A stretch of DNA of 64,000 nt from Athripsodes cinereus (taxonomy: Eukaryota; Arthropoda; Insecta; Trichoptera; Leptoceridae), in NCBI GenBank assembly GCA_947579605.1, contig OX388325.1:6381572-6445571 (forward strand), given 5' to 3'. A program made the translations under genes and the position numbers. The notes beneath the pieces were generated by a model, which was not told the origin of the DNA, did no database searches, and was given only the letters and a program-made list of their open reading frames with translations. Below, one piece after another: positions 7,788 to 17,477 of this stretch; position 1 is the first letter of the stretch, and each line of letters begins with the position of its first letter.

Positions 7788-10700
7788 TCATATAATTATA
7801 AACTCCTTCTTCACAATCTCAAACAACCACCTATAAATGTCCATCCTACCAAGCGTGAGAAGAAACGCAATGTTGATTGGGTGAGGGACATCAGGTACTT
7901 GGTGGTAATTGTTTTCAGCATTACGGATCGGACAGGCAAAAAATACGTGATCCATCGTCTCCTCATCCAATCCACACTCGCAGAATGGGGAGGGCACAAT
8001 ATTAATCTTGAACAAATGACTATCTAGACGAGTGTGCCCTATGCGCATTCGTGATATTGTTGTAATAAATTCCCTTGTCAATCCATTGCCATGATACCAG
8101 GGTTTGGACGGAATATGTTCTTGAACCTTTTTGTACCACACCCCTTTGGTTTTTGAAGTTATGTCCCAAAGAGAATTCCATTTTTCTCTCCCCTTTGCTG
8201 CAACAACCCGCAAAAGATCACTCACTGTGACTGAGAAATCCGAGACATCGGGTCCACTCACTGCCGCTGCTCTGGCCAATGCATCCACCTCCTCATTGCC
8301 AGAAATACCGCAATGAGCTGGAATCCATACAATCACAATATCTTTTCCCTCTTCTCTCAATCTCTCTAGTAGTCTCCTTACCTCTAACAATAACTGGTCG
8401 TAGGAATTACCACCGAAAGGAATTGCAAGACACTGTATAAGAGATAATGAATCTGAAAAAATTATAAAATTATTCAAGGAATGAGATACATTGAGCTGTG
8501 ACTGTGATAAACACCATTTTAAGGCTACTCTCATAGCAAAACACTCGGCAGTGAATACAGAAGATTCGCGGGGTATTCTAAGAGCAAATTTTTGTTTCGT
8601 CGATGGTACAAATATAGCAGCTCCACAGTTTCCATTACTCAGCTTAGATCCATCAGTATATATTCTAGTGTGAGTTGGCCAATTTGTTTCAACCTCATCT
8701 ATGAAAATTTGATTAGTTGGTTTATTTGGGAGTTTTGTATTCTTGTACAAACCGATGTTTTTGTGAACATTGGGAAACAACAAAGTGGCTCTGAAGGGTA
8801 AATCATATACTGGGGAGGGAAATGGATAGCGCTTTCCTTTAAATAAAGGGAAAATCAATGCAAATCCAGCACAAAGATGAGGCATTTTTTTGGAAGACCA
8901 ATATCTGTTAGAGAGACATACGTGTTTCAATTTCATAATGTTCATTAATAGAGGATGATCAATAAAAGCTATTCTTTTGAGCAAGAATCTTTCTGCTAGG
9001 TATTGCCTTCTAAGTGTCAGGGGCATCTCCGTACATTCAACCTGTAATGAATTTATAGGAGATGAGTGCATAGCTCCGGTTATCAATCTAAGGCATTTAG
9101 ATTGAATTCTTTCAAGTTTGTTTTCCAAATGTCTTGGAATAGGATCTAATAGAAAACTAGCAAAGTCAAGATGACTTCTTATCATGGCATGATATATATT
9201 TTTCATGGTAGATGGATGTGATCCCCATGACACTCCAGCCACACTTCTTAAAATGTTTATATTTCTTTCACATTTTGTCGAAATATTGTTAATGTGCTGG
9301 CCCCAAGATAGTTTTCTATCTAGGGTAACACCTAAAAACTTATGTTCGGTAACTTGGGGAATAAGAACATTATCAATGGTAACTGTGACCGGAGGGTTTT
9401 GATGTTTTCTTGAGAATACAAGGACTTTAGATTTTGACGGTGATAGCTGCATTGAGTTTTTATTGAGCCAGGCATTCAATATTTGCATGGAGGAATTTAT
9501 GATTTCAATGGCTTTATCCAATTTGCTATGAGAGGTGTAGATAACAATGTCATCTGCATATTGTAAAACTTTGCATTGCTCTGAGAGTTGAACTTGTAGA
9601 TCTGAGCAGTAGATATTAAACAGAAGTGGGCTCAAAACTGAACCCTGTGGCAAGCCCTTTCTAATAGTTCTCGTGATATCTTTTGTTTCTTCATTTATGA
9701 CGATGGTTCTCTCTGAAAAAAGACTAAAAATAAAATTAGCTATGAGTGGGGGAATTTGTAATTTCAGAAGTTTTTGGTGAAGCAATGGTAAGCTTACATT
9801 GTCGTAAGCTGAATCAATATCTAGGAAAAGACCCACAGTAAATTCTTTTTGGGAGAAAGATAATAGAACATCAGTCACAAGAGTACTCAGGCTGTCTATA
9901 CAGCACAAGCCCCTTCTGAAACCAAATTGAAAAGGAGGCAACAGACAATTACGTTCCACATGCCACTCCATTCTTGCTTTTATCAAGCGTTCCATGACCT
10001 TTGATATGCATGAAGCTAGAGAAATTGGTCTATATGAAGCTCCACATTTGGGGTCCTTGCCTGGTTTTAATATCGGTATTATTAGATATTGTTTCCATTC
10101 GTTGGGTACTTTTCCCGACAGAATTACTTGATTAAACATATCAAGCAATCGGTACAAGAAAATCTCAGGGCATTTCTTAAGAAATATGTAGGAAATCTTG
10201 TCTATTCCTGGAGCTGAATTTTTTGTTTTATGTAAACTGTTAATGAGCTCATCAAAAGAAAATGGAAGTTCCATTGGATGGGTTGGTGTATTAGGAGAAG
10301 TTTCTATGATTGGCACTTCCAGTTCTTTAATATGAGGTACATAATTGGGGGCAATTCGGTCAGTGAATTCCTCTATCCATAGTGCTGGGGACTGTGGTAC
10401 GTTTGTTATATTTAAAGAACATTTATAACGTCTAATCATATTCCAAACGTACGATGGTGTAGAATTAGGAGACAGTGACTGACAAAATAGTTTCCATCCC
10501 ATACGCTTTTTACATCTTAGCTTCCTCTTAACCTTAGCTTGGATAGCTTTGGCTTCGAGGAAGTTTGCCATATTCATATTTTTCCTAAATTTATGCATAA
10601 TAGATCGTCTCTCTTCAACCAATTCCGTACATTCTTTATCCCACCATGGTACATTTTTTGGAGTTGAATGATATGTACCTTTCCGTTTTTGGGGAATACA

Positions 10701-11570
10701 GACATTGGCAGTTTCTGCTAGTGTTTTGTTTATAAAAGTATTTAAATCATCTACGGATCTATCTGCGTTTTGTAACAATAATACTGTTTTTTGTTTGATT
10801 ATTTCTGCAAATAGGTTCCAATCAGCTTTATTAAGGTTATACGAGTGTTTGCTTTTGGAAGGAAGAACTGAGCGCTTTGTACAGAGATTTATAATAATGG
10901 GAAAGTGGTCACTAGACAAAGAATCATCTAGTATTGACCAATTTATAGAAGATGAAATATCGCTGGTACAGATAGATATGTCTACAGCGCTAGGATGTTG
11001 GTTTGGAGATGTGAGTCTTGTTGGGGATCCGTCGTTTAAAACACATAGATTGTTAGTATCAACGAAAGAGAGTATGCAGTTCCCAGCTCTATCAGAGGTA
11101 TAACTACCCCAGACAGGTGAGTGGGCATTGAAATCTCCTAGAACAAAAAAGGTAGAAGGCAACAGTGGTACAATAGAGTTCCAATAATTTAGATCGAAAC
11201 CAGAATTAGGAGGTATATATACGGATACATATCCAATACCGTCAATGACCATTGCTACGACCTCTAAGAATGGGTTATGAGGAATTGGAATAAGATCATG
11301 AGGGATGGTTGAGCTGACCAAAAGAGCAACTCCTCCACCTTTTCTTTCGGAGCGGTCACATCGGAAGCATTGAAATCCGGAAACTTTGAATAAACTGTCT
11401 GCTCCTAACCAAGTTTCTGAAAGAGCAGCTATTTTAATGTTGTATTTGTTCAATAAGTAAATCAATTCACTTTTATTTGGAACAGCACTTCTGCAATTCC
11501 ATTGAAGGATAGGAATAGAATTTTTAAAATAATAAGTGACAGAAGAATTTTCATTTTGATGTTGAGCCAT
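7788..11570 (-). CDS. I-clade LINE ORF2: endonuclease-RT-RNase H
   Basis: Pol protein of 1260 aa. The APE-type endonuclease (about 18-230) nicks target DNA: N25, SETW at 51-54, GDFNAH 145-150, SDH 220-222. The reverse transcriptase (about 440-770) copies the element RNA: FLDIDSAYD 582-590, GLPQGS 639-644, YADD 671-674. RNase H (about 965-1105): YTDGS 971-975, AEC 1008-1010, FSDS 1038-1041, NEEVDALA from 1092. A CCHC-like motif (C1197, C1199, H1208, C1213) follows. Start: ATG at 11570, inside the last codons of ORF1 in the +1 frame. No internal stops, and all catalytic residues I can check are present. The RNase H domain separates it from typical Jockey/CR1 elements. Confidence 0.95.
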   Translation of the reverse strand: MAQHQNENSSVTYYFKNSIPILQWNCRSAVPNKSELIYLLNKYNIKIAALSETWLGADSLFKVSGFQCFRCDRSERKGGGVALLVSSTIPHDLIPIPHNPFLEVVAMVIDGIGYVSVYIPPNSGFDLNYWNSIVPLLPSTFFVLGDFNAHSPVWGSYTSDRAGNCILSFVDTNNLCVLNDGSPTRLTSPNQHPSAVDISICTSDISSSINWSILDDSLSSDHFPIIINLCTKRSVLPSKSKHSYNLNKADWNLFAEIIKQKTVLLLQNADRSVDDLNTFINKTLAETANVCIPQKRKGTYHSTPKNVPWWDKECTELVEERRSIMHKFRKNMNMANFLEAKAIQAKVKRKLRCKKRMGWKLFCQSLSPNSTPSYVWNMIRRYKCSLNITNVPQSPALWIEEFTDRIAPNYVPHIKELEVPIIETSPNTPTHPMELPFSFDELINSLHKTKNSAPGIDKISYIFLKKCPEIFLYRLLDMFNQVILSGKVPNEWKQYLIIPILKPGKDPKCGASYRPISLASCISKVMERLIKARMEWHVERNCLLPPFQFGFRRGLCCIDSLSTLVTDVLLSFSQKEFTVGLFLDIDSAYDNVSLPLLHQKLLKLQIPPLIANFIFSLFSERTIVINEETKDITRTIRKGLPQGSVLSPLLFNIYCSDLQVQLSEQCKVLQYADDIVIYTSHSKLDKAIEIINSSMQILNAWLNKNSMQLSPSKSKVLVFSRKHQNPPVTVTIDNVLIPQVTEHKFLGVTLDRKLSWGQHINNISTKCERNINILRSVAGVSWGSHPSTMKNIYHAMIRSHLDFASFLLDPIPRHLENKLERIQSKCLRLITGAMHSSPINSLQVECTEMPLTLRRQYLAERFLLKRIAFIDHPLLMNIMKLKHVCLSNRYWSSKKMPHLCAGFALIFPLFKGKRYPFPSPVYDLPFRATLLFPNVHKNIGLYKNTKLPNKPTNQIFIDEVETNWPTHTRIYTDGSKLSNGNCGAAIFVPSTKQKFALRIPRESSVFTAECFAMRVALKWCLSQSQLNVSHSLNNFIIFSDSLSLIQCLAIPFGGNSYDQLLLEVRRLLERLREEGKDIVIVWIPAHCGISGNEEVDALARAAAVSGPDVSDFSVTVSDLLRVVAAKGREKWNSLWDITSKTKGVWYKKVQEHIPSKPWYHGNGLTREFITTISRMRIGHTRLDSHLFKINIVPSPFCECGLDEETMDHVFFACPIRNAENNYHQVPDVPHPINIAFLLTLGRMDIYRWLFEIVKKEFIII

Positions 11571-12834
11571 TGTTTAGGATTAGATTTAATATAGGAAGAG
11601 CTGAGGCAACGTTGGACGGTAATTCTTCATAAGATGATATGATTGACATTAATACTTTGAACAATAATTGTATCATTGAGTCTTTATCAGGATTTATGAA
11701 ATTTTGATGTGAATTTTCGGGGGCAGAGGGATAGCTAAGAGCACATCCATCCTCTGCAAGTGATGCTTGTCCATTTTTATATGCTAACAAAGATTCGTGG
11801 TCTTTTTTATCTGAATTTGTTCTTTGAGTGATATTACGAGGTGTTTTGTGAGAAAAGACAGTTTGTCTATATGATGAAGTGTTTGTTAATTGACTATTCT
11901 TTGTAGCATTTGTTAAAGATGGTGATGTCTTAACGACCTCACTATAGGCTTTTGGTTGAGGGACACAAAGCTTATTGGCCTGAAAATACGAAATATTTTC
12001 GTTGGCCATTGTTTGTTTTATTTTCTTCTGCCTCTCTAATTCGGGACAGTGAGGACTATTAGCTGTATGGGAGCCTAGGCAATTAATGCATCTCAATGTA
12101 TTTCCACTGGCTGTACAGTCATCTCCTAGGTGATCTTGACTGCATTTGTAGCAACGGGCTTTGGACCTACACTTATCTTTTGTGTGGCCATATCTACAGC
12201 ATAGATAGCACATTATTGTAGGGTATGTGTATAACTCTACTTTTATTGAATTATAGTACAAATAAACGTTTTTCGGAAGATATTGTCCGTCAAAGGTCAA
12301 AACCACAGTTTGAGAAGGAACCCACGTGGAGGTTCCTGAAGAAACATCTTTCCTGTTAAGCCTTCTGGCTTTAAGAAGTTTGCCACACTGAGGAGGGATT
12401 ATTACATTTTGCATCAGTTCATCAATCGTGATGTCTGTGGCGACACCACGGATTAACCCCATTTTTGTTGCCTTGTATCTCGGGACAAAAGCTTTCAAAT
12501 TATTAATTTTAATAAAATCTGATTTGAGAAATTTATTTGCAAAAGAGGGGGTTGAAAAAGTCACCAGGACTTTACCTCCACCCTCGGTTTTTACCCCATC
12601 AGGAATAATGCCTTGTGCGCTAGATCTTTGTAGTAGTCCCCCAAAAGTAAGTGGATGGAGCCTCTTCTCTCCTTGAACTATTACTATATAAGGACCCGGG
12701 GCTAGTGGAGAATAAGTCAGCTCATCCTCTGGACGTTTCTCCTGTGTGTCAGGTAGTTGGCTGGCAGTCTCTTCTTCTCGTCTTCGCTTTGGTTCCGGGT
12801 CCGGTCCCCTATCTGGGGGATCGTCCGTCTCCAT
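11551..12834 (-). CDS. I-clade LINE ORF1: gag-like RNA-binding protein
   Basis: Nucleic-acid-binding protein of 427 aa that would package element RNA with ORF2. The N terminus is acidic/basic and disordered (1-45). A folded region at about 48-205 has a gag/RRM-like pattern. Three zinc knuckles follow: CYLCCRYGHTKDKC (209-222), CYKCSQDHLGDDC (228-240), CINCLGSHTANSPHC (249-263). A PELERQKKIKQTMA block comes next, as in the homologous ORF1 at 29817-31328. The ATG at 12834 lies 248 bp from the element's 5' end. The last 20 nt overlap the ORF2 start. The frame is intact. Confidence 0.93.
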   Translation of the reverse strand: METDDPPDRGPDPEPKRRREEETASQLPDTQEKRPEDELTYSPLAPGPYIVIVQGEKRLHPLTFGGLLQRSSAQGIIPDGVKTEGGGKVLVTFSTPSFANKFLKSDFIKINNLKAFVPRYKATKMGLIRGVATDITIDELMQNVIIPPQCGKLLKARRLNRKDVSSGTSTWVPSQTVVLTFDGQYLPKNVYLYYNSIKVELYTYPTIMCYLCCRYGHTKDKCRSKARCYKCSQDHLGDDCTASGNTLRCINCLGSHTANSPHCPELERQKKIKQTMANENISYFQANKLCVPQPKAYSEVVKTSPSLTNATKNSQLTNTSSYRQTVFSHKTPRNITQRTNSDKKDHESLLAYKNGQASLAEDGCALSYPSAPENSHQNFINPDKDSMIQLLFKVLMSIISSYEELPSNVASALPILNLILNNGSTSK

Positions 12835-13045
12835 ATTGTATACTACACGTTAAAATATGTTGGATTTTAAAATAAACTACTATAAAAAATTCAAAAAGTT
12901 CAATAGCCGGAAAAAAAATTAAAGTTTAGTGAACACTAGAAAAACCGTGTGATTGAGTCCTAACTACAACTGTGTGCGTCGGCTTTACTATGTTTATAAT
13001 AGCTGCCGTGAGCGAATGCAGGTAGAAATTACACTAGCGCTGAAA

Positions 13046-13082
13046 CACGTCTTACCCACGTACAACTCGACGCGCAACTGCC
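13046..13082 (-). promoter_or_regulatory. Internal LINE promoter: Inr plus DPE
   Basis: The minus strand begins GGCAGTTGCG. Taking the A of CAGTT (13079) as +1, the sequence AGACGTG starts exactly at +28 (13052 down to 13046). Drosophila Jockey/I/F-type LINEs use an initiator at +1 and a downstream promoter element RGWCGTG at about +28 to +34, so position and sequence both agree. Function is inferred. Confidence 0.8.
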
Positions 13083-13348
13083 ACATTATAAGTTAACACT
13101 GTACTATTTATTGTCTAGGGCTTGCATATTATGCGGGTTATAGTTAAATAATGCTCTGAGTTGGATGACCTCAAAGAGGTGATATCCAATAGGCATTCAT
13201 ATTATGTTATGATAATTACAGCTGAAAATAATTTAAATTACTTGGAAGATATTGCAATCTTCTTTTACTTCTGCCTTTTAACTTATATTCGTCCATTCCT
13301 GCATGAAGACATTCTCCATTCTTTCCCATATTTTATTAATGTATGGTT

Positions 13349-13445
13349 AGTCGTGTTAGTACCCATAATACAAGATACAATCTTAGTTTGGGACTGGCTT
13401 GATCTGTGTGAATTGTTTATGCATGTTATGTTATGTATGTGTGTA
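13349..13445 (+). mobile_element. SINE-E 3' fragment
   Basis: Has GTGTTAGTACCCATAATACA, TTAGTTTGGGACTGGCTTGA and CTGTGTGAATTGTTTATGCA. No tRNA-like head. Supplies an empty version of the site occupied by the MITE at 430. Confidence 0.75.
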
Positions 13446-13595
13446 TCTATCTACTTAGTGATGTTTTAAATGATTGAATGGTACCTAAATAGATGTAATA
13501 ATAAATTTTATTTGTGTTGAACTAATGTTGGTTTTACTGAGTGTGGTGAGATATAGTATATTTTGTTTGTTTCATGTCTAGTGTACAATGATGTA
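13446..13595. other. Spacer before pogo element
   Basis: AT-rich, no gene. Confidence 0.5.
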
Positions 13596-13842
13596 GGGTA
13601 AGATGGGGGAATGGCGGCCACCTAAGGATGAATGAAAATATCTCCTTAATTTGTCGGGTTTTTTTTTATTAGTTCTGGCATACAATTAGCTTAAACAATT
13701 GGACATTGAAATACAATGCTTAAAATGAGCTCTTTACACACATATAAGAAATACAGTGATTTTAAAAAAAAGTGGTATTGACCGGCATTCCCCATGTATC
13801 TGGGGAATGGCGGTCAGTTATTGGGGAAATGACGGTCAAACA
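13596..13842. promoter_or_regulatory. Subterminal repeats, probable transposase-binding sites
   Basis: Variants of GGGGAATGGCGGTC occur at about 13605, 13784 (inverted), 13800 and 13824. At the other end they occur near 15906 and 15930 (inverted), and at 16263 in the TIR. Repeated motifs at both ends of a pogo element are likely binding sites for the N-terminal HTH domain (inference). Confidence 0.65.
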
Positions 13843-13879
13843 AACAATTATAATACTAATAATAGGAACATTTTACAAT

Positions 13880-15730
13880 TTATTTTTTTGGGTTTTTGCA
13901 TAAATCGCAGATATAGTTATCTGCACTATCATAACCCGAGCATTCTGCGTGGATCCAAATTCCGCAAGATGTGCATCTAAACCAGAGCTCACCATCTTTT
14001 CCAAAATCAAAACATACTGCGCATCTCTCTCCAGCGCCATCCATCTCATCATCATCCTCATTATCGTCGCACAAATCTTGTAATCTGCAGCCGGATACTG
14101 ATGATGATGACGATGACGAGTCCTGCAAAATCTTCCTTTTACATGGTACAGCAGATTTTTTAATAATTTTCTTACTTTCTCGTGGAATTTTTTGGATCTT
14201 TTGGCATTTTTTACCAGCATTTTCTTGTTTGATCTTTTTGGTTCGTTTTTTTATTTCTTTATTGGTTAAGATTGCTTTCATCGGGGTTGATGTCAGAATT
14301 GTGGAGTGCTGTTTATCCCGTCCATTAATTTTCTTTTGGATGGATGGACCAGGGTCAGGCATCAAATCATTGATTGTTGCTTTAGCACAATTTGTTTGGG
14401 TGGATGACCCAGGGACAGATATCAGATTATGTATGGTGTTGTCAAACGGTTCCGATGAAGAATTTACTATGTCTTCTATTTCTGCTGCTTCGTGAATTAT
14501 TGGCACTTCGCTATTTGAAAGCACCTGTGCTGGCAAAAAGTCTTGCTCATTGAAAATATTAGGATTCATAGGAAAGATTCCCGATGCTCGAAATCCATTT
14601 TCACCTTTACCTATCGAAGCAACATTTGAGTAAGCTTTATTAAATAATGCAGCAACTTCATATGGCGTAATCTTTTTCATGAAATGCGACTTTATAAACA
14701 AATTACATTCATTTTTATATGCAGCTTTTAATGGTCCATAGAAAACTACATCCAAAGGTTGCATACGATGGGAACTATGGGGAGGTATTGATAACATAGT
14801 TACATTATTCTTTTTGCTGAGTTCGTATGATGCGTTCGAGATATGGCTAGAATGATTGTCTATTATTAAGAGAACAGGGGAGTCCTCTTTTGGTTTTACA
14901 TGATCAATAAAGTGCTGCAACCATTTAACAAATATGTCTTCAGTTATCCATCCATTTTTACTACACTGATATAAGGCACCTGCTGGACCATCTTTTTCTA
15001 ATAATGGAGATAACCTTTGCCGCGGGAAGATAAACATTGGTGGAACGTAACCACCTGCAGCACTCATAGCACACATAACTGTGATATTCCTACCTCTTTC
15101 CCAGCTCGTTACAGAGCCTACTCTTTTTTGTCCCTTTGTAGCTAAAATTTTGCCGGGATCCTGGACTGTAGAGATGCCCGTTTCGTCTGCATTATAAATA
15201 TTTGCAGGTGAGAATTTGAATTTCTCCATAACTTCTCCTAACAAATGAAAAAATAAATCTACCTCGGCCTTATTAAAAGCAGTCAGTCTGTTCAAACTTG
15301 TTGCTTCGGCTTTCCGTACAGACACAGTAGGGTTTCTCTTGAGGAAACCCCTGACCCAATCTTCACCTGCCATCAGTAAATCTTTATTAAATGTATTTTT
15401 TAAATTATTAATCGATGCAAACTGAAATGCTATTTTTCTGAGTTGTGTTGTTGTAATACCATAAAATATGGATGACAAGTACTTGATTCGCTCGGCTATT
15501 TCAGATTCTTGCTGTTTCGAAAATACGGAATTTCTTCCTAGTGATGGTCCATCAAGTAAGTTGGATTTTAGTCGCTCCTGTAATGTTGAGTATGGAATAC
15601 AAAACTGTTTGGCTACCTTCCTAATCGAAAGCTGTTCTTGGCCTTCTCTGTTTTTTAACAACTCTAGTGCAGCTTTGAGGTTCTCCTGGGTCCATTTAGC
15701 TTTGTCTGTGGTTCTCTTTCTATTCCTCAT
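13880..15730 (-). CDS. pogo transposase with C-terminal PHD finger
   Basis: Transposase of 616 aa. An N-terminal psq/CENP-B-type HTH (about 13-55; IRKVAKQFCIPYSTLQERLK) would bind the TIRs. A second DNA-binding region lies at about 70-145. The DDE core has NADETG (D182), LIIDNHSSH (D291) and MQPLDVVF (D327). There are 35 residues between the last two aspartates, within the pogo range, and all three are present. A Lys/Ser-rich linker (about 485-545) and an acidic stretch (555-565) lead to a C4HC3 PHD finger: C570, C573, C586, C589, H594, C597, C608, C611. A PHD finger often reads histone H3 tails, so targeting to chromatin is possible but inferred. No internal stop. An AATAAA lies just past the stop codon. 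Confidence 0.93.
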   Translation of the reverse strand: MRNRKRTTDKAKWTQENLKAALELLKNREGQEQLSIRKVAKQFCIPYSTLQERLKSNLLDGPSLGRNSVFSKQQESEIAERIKYLSSIFYGITTTQLRKIAFQFASINNLKNTFNKDLLMAGEDWVRGFLKRNPTVSVRKAEATSLNRLTAFNKAEVDLFFHLLGEVMEKFKFSPANIYNADETGISTVQDPGKILATKGQKRVGSVTSWERGRNITVMCAMSAAGGYVPPMFIFPRQRLSPLLEKDGPAGALYQCSKNGWITEDIFVKWLQHFIDHVKPKEDSPVLLIIDNHSSHISNASYELSKKNNVTMLSIPPHSSHRMQPLDVVFYGPLKAAYKNECNLFIKSHFMKKITPYEVAALFNKAYSNVASIGKGENGFRASGIFPMNPNIFNEQDFLPAQVLSNSEVPIIHEAAEIEDIVNSSSEPFDNTIHNLISVPGSSTQTNCAKATINDLMPDPGPSIQKKINGRDKQHSTILTSTPMKAILTNKEIKKRTKKIKQENAGKKCQKIQKIPRESKKIIKKSAVPCKRKILQDSSSSSSSVSGCRLQDLCDDNEDDDEMDGAGERCAVCFDFGKDGELWFRCTSCGIWIHAECSGYDSADNYICDLCKNPKK

Positions 15731-16280
15731 CTAAAAAAAGAAACGGTGGATTTTTTTTCATATATAGTCGTTTAAATATTATAACGAAGAATGATATGAA
15801 TGTGAAAGAAGCCAAGAGTATGCTTAGTAGTATTGTGTAGCACTCAGCCCCCTCTACCTATCCATTAAGGGACACCTTATGGAAATGTAAGCAGCAATAT
15901 TATAATTGGGGAAATCCCGGTCATCTGACTGCCATTACCCCATCCGTCGTTTTTTTTTTCAAATTGATTTTAAAACAAAATAATCTAAAATTATTTGTCA
16001 AAAAACTTACCATAACGATTTAAAATACATACATTTTCTAATATAAACATTTTTACAAGGGATATTAGAAAAATATAGGACTTACCTTCAAAAATAGTCC
16101 GTTAAAAATTAGATCAAGATCACACAAAACAATCGACGACCTCCTGATAAGACACGCATGCAGCGACTGCGGTCTGCACATGATTTGTAGCTGTTGTAAG
16201 TGTCTTAGCATATTTTAGAATGAGATAGAACTAGATTTGTATGGTGGGTTTTGAAATATTAAGGTGACCGGCATTATCCA

Positions 16281-16480
16281 NNNNNNNNNNNNNNNNNNNN
16301 NNNNNNNNNNNNNNNNNNNNNNNNNNNNNNNNNNNNNNNNNNNNNNNNNNNNNNNNNNNNNNNNNNNNNNNNNNNNNNNNNNNNNNNNNNNNNNNNNNNN
16401 NNNNNNNNNNNNNNNNNNNNNNNNNNNNNNNNNNNNNNNNNNNNNNNNNNNNNNNNNNNNNNNNNNNNNNNNNNNNNNNN
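16281..16480. other. Assembly gap, 200 N
   Basis: Exactly 200 unknown bases, probably a fixed-size placeholder. The left neighbour is the pogo right end and the right neighbour is the interior of a family G element, so both termini are missing. Apparent ORFs through the gap are not real. Confidence 0.99.
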
Positions 16481-16660
16481 ACCAATGTGTATTTATATGT
16501 GCCCTGCATGTTCTCACTGAAGATCACACCTGTAACTGTTACCGTTATCCTGGAATAGCCTTCTGATTTGTTGTCGTATTTACGAATTATTTTAAATAAA
16601 ATGTGTTGTATCTACTAATTCCTCAAAATTTCATCGCAAAAATGATTCTGAGATATATAA
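16481..16660 (+). mobile_element. Family G element, fragment
   Basis: Matches the interior of 55446-55818 (GTGCCCTGCATGTTCTCACT, AACTGTTACCGTTATCCTGG). Its start is lost in the gap. It ends where a hAT-like terminus begins at 16662. Confidence 0.75.
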
Positions 16661-16661
16661 T

Positions 16662-17050
16662 TAGTGATGTAACGAATGTGTGATTTTGGATATTCGCGAA
16701 TGCGAATGCGAATAGCGAATACTGACTTACTTAGATTTCTACAATGTTGCTCAATCCTTAAAATTTCTACCCCCCCCCGTCGCCGAATTTTCAAAATGGT
16801 ATAAGAATTTTAAATATATCAAAACTCCTCGGTTTTCTTAAAAAATATTTTCTTGCAGTAGTACCTTTTTCTACAATGTACCGGGTATGTACTTTTACCG
16901 AATTACCGATACTTTATTACCAAAATAATATTCACAAAACATTCGCATATTTTTTTGCGAATACATGCTTAATCGCTGGACAGAAAATGTTAAATACGAG
17001 ACGTATTACGAATACTCGATTTTAAAAGCACACTCGAAAATTTACATAAA
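16662..17050. mobile_element. hAT-like terminus with ATTCGCGAAT-type repeats
   Basis: Starts TAGTGATGTAACGAATGTG, similar to the hAT-like end TAGTGATGTG at 41794. It contains repeated ATTCGCGAATGCGAAT motifs in both orientations (16694-16720, 16940-16965, 17005-17015). I found no matching right TIR, so it is truncated or decayed. Confidence 0.5.
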
Positions 17051-17477
17051 ACTGTTGGAGACCTATTCACTATCGTAGATTCCATTTGGTAATAGCTTTT
17101 ATGACGTAACATTTATTTGGTTAAACTTGCCTACATTTTATTAGGCAAAACAAACGGTTTTATGTTTTAATATTACATAATTATATTATAACCGTGACAT
17201 GAACCCATGACCTTGGTTATGACTCTGAGAACATACCTCATATAATACAATTTACAAGCGCTAAACCTAGCTGTACCTACTCGGAAAACAAACATCTGAT
17301 TGACATGAAAGGTTCTTGTAAACCTATTGTTGTTTTGTTTTAAATATTGATTTGTTACCCAGGCTAATAAGGAAATGCTTTTGTTATTTTATTGTTCATT
17401 TTATTTTGTGAATGTATTTGTTTCTCTTCGGCTAGAGGGATATCGAAAGAGTGTACTCGTATGTGGTGTTTGGTGGT
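17051..17477. other. No gene seen
   Basis: AT-rich, with no supported feature. Confidence 0.5.

Larger units (their letters stand above)
7653..13094 (-). mobile_element. Complete I-clade LINE with 12-bp TSD
   Basis: A minus-strand non-LTR retrotransposon of about 5.4 kb. Order on the minus strand: 5' UTR from 13082, ORF1, ORF2 overlapping by 20 nt, about 98-bp 3' UTR, poly(A) seen as the T run at 7663-7690. Identical ACATTATAAGTT at 7653-7664 and 13083-13094 is the target duplication (its last TT merges with the T tract). ORFs are intact, the 5' end looks complete and the TSD is exact, so insertion is recent and the copy may be competent. APE endonuclease, RT and RNase H plus three CCHC knuckles in ORF1 fit the I superfamily. 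Confidence 0.93.
13596..16280 (-). mobile_element. pogo-type DNA transposon, right end in assembly gap
   Basis: The left end starts after a TA (13594-13595) with GGGTAAGATGGGGGAATGGC then GGCCACC. The right side reaches GGTGACCGGCATTATCCA just before the N run, whose reverse complement aligns with the left end, so the right TIR terminus and TSD are hidden in the gap. A single intact transposase gene lies inside. TA target use is standard for Tc1/mariner-pogo elements. Confidence 0.85.

Noticed and set aside
10705..11103. 132-codon plus-strand ORF
   Set aside because: Antisense shadow of the I-clade ORF2 endonuclease region.
11551..11570. -1 frameshifting between the I-clade ORFs
   Set aside because: ORF2 is in the +1 frame, has its own ATG inside the overlap and no slippery heptamer; the second I-clade element has the same layout.
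13161..13469. 102-codon plus-strand ORF
   Set aside because: Overlaps a SINE-E fragment and AT-rich spacer; no protein features.
13971..14495. 174-codon plus-strand ORF
   Set aside because: Antisense to the pogo transposase gene; composition mirrors its Ser/Asp- and Lys-rich linker.
16215..16566. ORFs of about 100 codons crossing 16281-16480
   Set aside because: Made only of unknown residues from the N run; not evidence of a gene.
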